Assembly (NCBI GenBank): GCA_950106755.1
Contig: OX467091.1
Span: 9,069,538 to 9,133,537, forward strand
Direction of reading: 5' to 3'
Length of the DNA stretch: 64,000 nt
From: Climacium dendroides
Taxonomy: Eukaryota; Streptophyta; Bryopsida; Hypnales; Climaciaceae
Under the pieces are notes generated by a model. It had not been told where the DNA came from. It saw only the letters and a program-made list of their open reading frames with translations, and did not search any database. Below, piece by piece: positions 61,538 to 64,000 of this stretch; position 1 is the first letter of the stretch; the number at the start of each line of letters is the position of its first letter. The position numbers and the translations under genes are program-made.

Positions 61538-62410
61538 ATCGGGCAAGCAATTGGGTGCTATTGTCATAGAATGACATGAAGTTCACATCTATTATAAATG
61601 GTTTAAGGTTGATAAAGATGTGGTTCAATAAATGTTGGTTTAGGCAAGCTTAATTGTGAATAAATACTTGTCAAAATAAGTTGTATCTTTAGCCAATAAA
61701 AGAAGTGCCTTTAGAATGTTGAACTTGTGCATTTAAAACATTGACTCATCAAACATAATTGGGGAGGAAGGTCACTAATTTCAAACCTTTTAAAGATGGT
61801 CATAATCCCCACCTACTAACGGTCTTATATTTTTTGGTTAGAAAATTTATACAAATTCTAGTTCTTATCAAATTAATATGATTCTAACTTGTATTTCAAT
61901 CAATTCAACTAATTCTTTTTCTGAAAAATACAAACAATAATGAGTCTCATAATGAGTACATTGCACAAGATATCTAGATTGCTAATCTTAGTGGTCATAG
62001 GTTGTTCTACCAAAGGCCCAACAACAACTTCAATAAACTCTTGGAAAACATTCATAATCCATCCACCTAAGGCCCAACAACTACTTCAATAAGCTCTTGG
62101 AAAACACTCATAATCCATTCATCTACATCAAACCTTCATCCTTGCAAGTTTATCTTCTTCTTTCCATGGCATCATCTACATGAACTCATTCACAACCTTC
62201 AATCATACGATAGCCAAGAAGCATCAAGTGACCATGCTAGTCGCATCTTTTTTTTCTCCATTTTTTTTTAAACACAAATTGAATTCCTGATTGGAAAACA
62301 AACAATAACAAAGATAGCCAAGCCCACAGGCTAGACAAAAGAGAAGAAAAACAAAAAAGAGAGGCAAACTAGTAGAACATGCAGATCGCCTATTCCAAAA
62401 TAAGTCGCAC
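61538..62410. other. AT-rich DNA with dispersed-repeat copies
   Basis: Contains two tandem short copies of the CAACAACTTCAATAA..TGGAAAACATTCATAATCC motif (62025-62125). At 62270-62370 there is a stretch that in reverse complement reads GGCTTGGCTATCTTTGTT and then a poly(A)-like run, which resembles a LINE or SINE 3' end. No gene is seen. Confidence 0.4.
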
Positions 62411-62870
62411 CTTTGAAGTACAACCAGAAATTGCTTTTTTTTTCACGCATAGTTATTTGGATGTTCAACACTTCCTCCATTTCTTATAGACAACTCCAAC
62501 AATAACCTTGAAGCTCTTGAAAACATTCATAATCCGCCTACCTACCTCCCCGCCCGCCCACCCACCCACCCACGCACGTACACACCCACTCGATGCGAGC
62601 TCCCTTGGGGAGTTTCACGGTACCATGAGTGTGTCGAAGTACAACCCAAAATTGCTTTTTTTTTTTCCAGATGTTCAACACTTCCTCCATTTCTTGTAGG
62701 AAACTCCGACAATAAACTGGAAGCTCTTGAAAACATTCATAATCCACCCACCTACCTCCCCACCCACCCATGCACGTACACCCCCACTCGATCGGTGCGA
62801 GCGGGCTCGATCTCTTGCGGAGTTCCATGGGTACCACCATGAGTGTGTCGACCCAAGCCGCAATTCTTCC
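62411..62870. repeat. 221-bp tandem repeat, about 2 units, with ACCC-rich tract
   Basis: GAAGTACAACC.AAATTGCTTTT occurs at 62415 and 62636. It is followed by TGTTCAACACTTCCTCCATT, AAAACATTCATAATCC, a CCCACCCACCCA-type tract and TACCATGAGTGTGTCGA in both units. A third unit breaks off after GTGTCGA at about 62850. Confidence 0.8.
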
Positions 62871-63300
62871 AACAGGCGACTGAGAAATCAACCCCCTCGT
62901 CTCACCACCGACACGCACGCTCAATCATCGTTGTCAGGGGAGAAATTAGTTGGCTTGCCGGGAAGGGGGCGGAGGGTGAGCGAGGCGTCGGTCCCAAACT
63001 GGCAAGCTGTGGCAGGCATTTGGTTGGGGACTTGTCGTCATCACTGCGAGCGAGCAGGTTGGCAGCCGCTGCAGCGTCCCTCGCGAGTGCACGCAAGCCA
63101 TGTCCGGACGGGGTTCCGGACAGCTGAAGTTACGCGCAGCCGTGCAGGAGGCAGAGAGGGGCACATGAGCCCCTTCCACTCGTCCAGCTTGCAAGTACGG
63201 GGGGACCATAGTCATGCATCCATGGGGGCGTTTTTTACGGGGGGTACCATGGGGTGAAAAAAAAGTTTGGGTGGGCGGGAAAAAATAAATAAATAAATTT
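62871..63300. other. GC-rich segment, no gene recognised
   Basis: A locally GC-rich stretch open in several frames on both strands. No reading gives a recognisable domain and there are no clear splice signals. It could be the edge of a gene outside the window or decayed repeat DNA. Confidence 0.3.
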
Positions 63301-64000
63301 CAATGTAGTAAGTGGTGGGTGAAAAAAAATATTATCATTTCAGAAAAAAATGAAGAATAAAAAGTGTGTGGGTGGATGTTCTAACAAGTGAAATCTGCAC
63401 GAAGAATGTCATGTCATGATGGTGCAGATTGAAGTTGGTTTTTGAAGGACACGTTTCAGGAAAAAGGGAAAAAGGGAAAAAAAAAGGGAAAAGAGAAAAG
63501 AAAAAAGAAAAAAGGTGTGGGTTGATGTTCTCACAAGTGAAATCTTTATGGAGAATGTCATGGATTTTGTATGGATTTTTCTTTTTCTTTTTTGGGTACG
63601 GTGGTACATTGTATTTTTATTTTATTTTATGGGAAGGTGTGAAAAAAAAATTAGCATTTCAGAAAAAATGAAGAAAAAAAGTGTGTGGGTCGGTGTTCTA
63701 ACAAGTGAAATCTGCATGAAGAATGTCATCATGGTGCAGATTGAAGTTGGTTTTTGAAGGACACGTTTCAGAAAAAAGGGAAAAAGAAAAGAAAAAGAAA
63801 AAAGAAAAAAGGTGTGGGCTGATGTTCTCACAAGTGAAATCTTCATGAATTTATTTTGTTGTGTTTTTTGGGTACAGTGGTACATTATGTTTTTATTTTA
63901 TTTTATAGAAAGGTGTGAAAAAAAATATTATTGTTTCAGAAAAAATGAAGAAAAAAAGTGTGTTGGTCGGTGTTCTAACAAGTGAAATTGCCACAAAGAA
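63300..64000. repeat. Purine-rich tandem array reaching the window edge, units about 280-317 bp
   Basis: CTAACAAGTGAAAT recurs at 63381, 63698 and 63975. Each unit carries GAAGAATGTCAT, GTGCAGATTGAAGTTGGTTT, GGACACGTTTCAG, a GGGAAAAAG/AAAAGAAAAAAG purine tract, GTTCTCACAAGTGAAATCTT (a partial internal copy of the unit start) and TTGGGTACRGTGGTACAT. The third unit continues past base 64000. Confidence 0.85.

Noticed and set aside
62538..63257. Several long frames in the GC-rich right-hand segment
   Set aside because: They cross the ACCC-rich tandem repeat, differ between strands and show no family motif.

Overview
The window looks like nuclear DNA of a land plant, most likely a bryophyte such as a moss. 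It has AT-rich intergenic DNA, genes with many short introns (about 90-350 bp), and plant-specific families: a PP2C-cyclic nucleotide-binding-kinase fusion, a DTX44-type MATE transporter and a GTD-binding (DUF593) protein. Species cannot be fixed from sequence alone. Exon limits below were worked out by hand from reading frame, splice signals and known family motifs.

Layout. A CRAL-TRIO/Sec14-like gene (minus, 3420-6683) is followed by a 15.2-kb block (8819-24037) that I read as one large degenerate DNA transposon. The block is bounded by a 13-bp direct repeat and imperfect inverted ends rich in TGAGC motifs. It carries two outward-facing genes: a broken gene with a ParB-like part and a beta-class amino-methyltransferase-like part (minus, 9400-14384), and a broken MULE-type transposase with a C-terminal SWIM zinc finger (plus, 18952-22989). 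Between them lie three tandem-repeat arrays, one with a 34-bp hairpin in every unit. A 229-bp CACTA-type MITE with a 3-bp target duplication interrupts the transposase.

After an AT-rich spacer come a DTX44-like MATE transporter (minus, 28160-about 32323, with a 182-bp tandem array upstream), the ER mannosyltransferase ALG9 (minus, 38458-42854), an intronless membrane-anchored GTD-binding protein (plus, 44287-45906) and a 15-exon PP2C/CNB/kinase gene (minus, 48340-55331). One intron of the last gene holds a second copy of the same MITE family. ALG9 and the GTD-binding gene are divergent across a 1.4-kb GC-richer spacer.

The last 8.7 kb has no convincing gene. It holds repeats: a 258-bp MITE-like element bounded by TTAA with CCCC ends, a long inverted repeat of about 390 bp per arm, and tandem arrays of about 221 bp and 317 bp that reach the window edge.

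The housekeeping genes act in lipid transfer, plastid or membrane transport, N-glycan assembly, cytoskeletal or vesicle tethering, and cGMP-type signalling. They share no pathway. The most unusual item is the putative transposon that pairs a transposase with a DNA-methylase-like gene.
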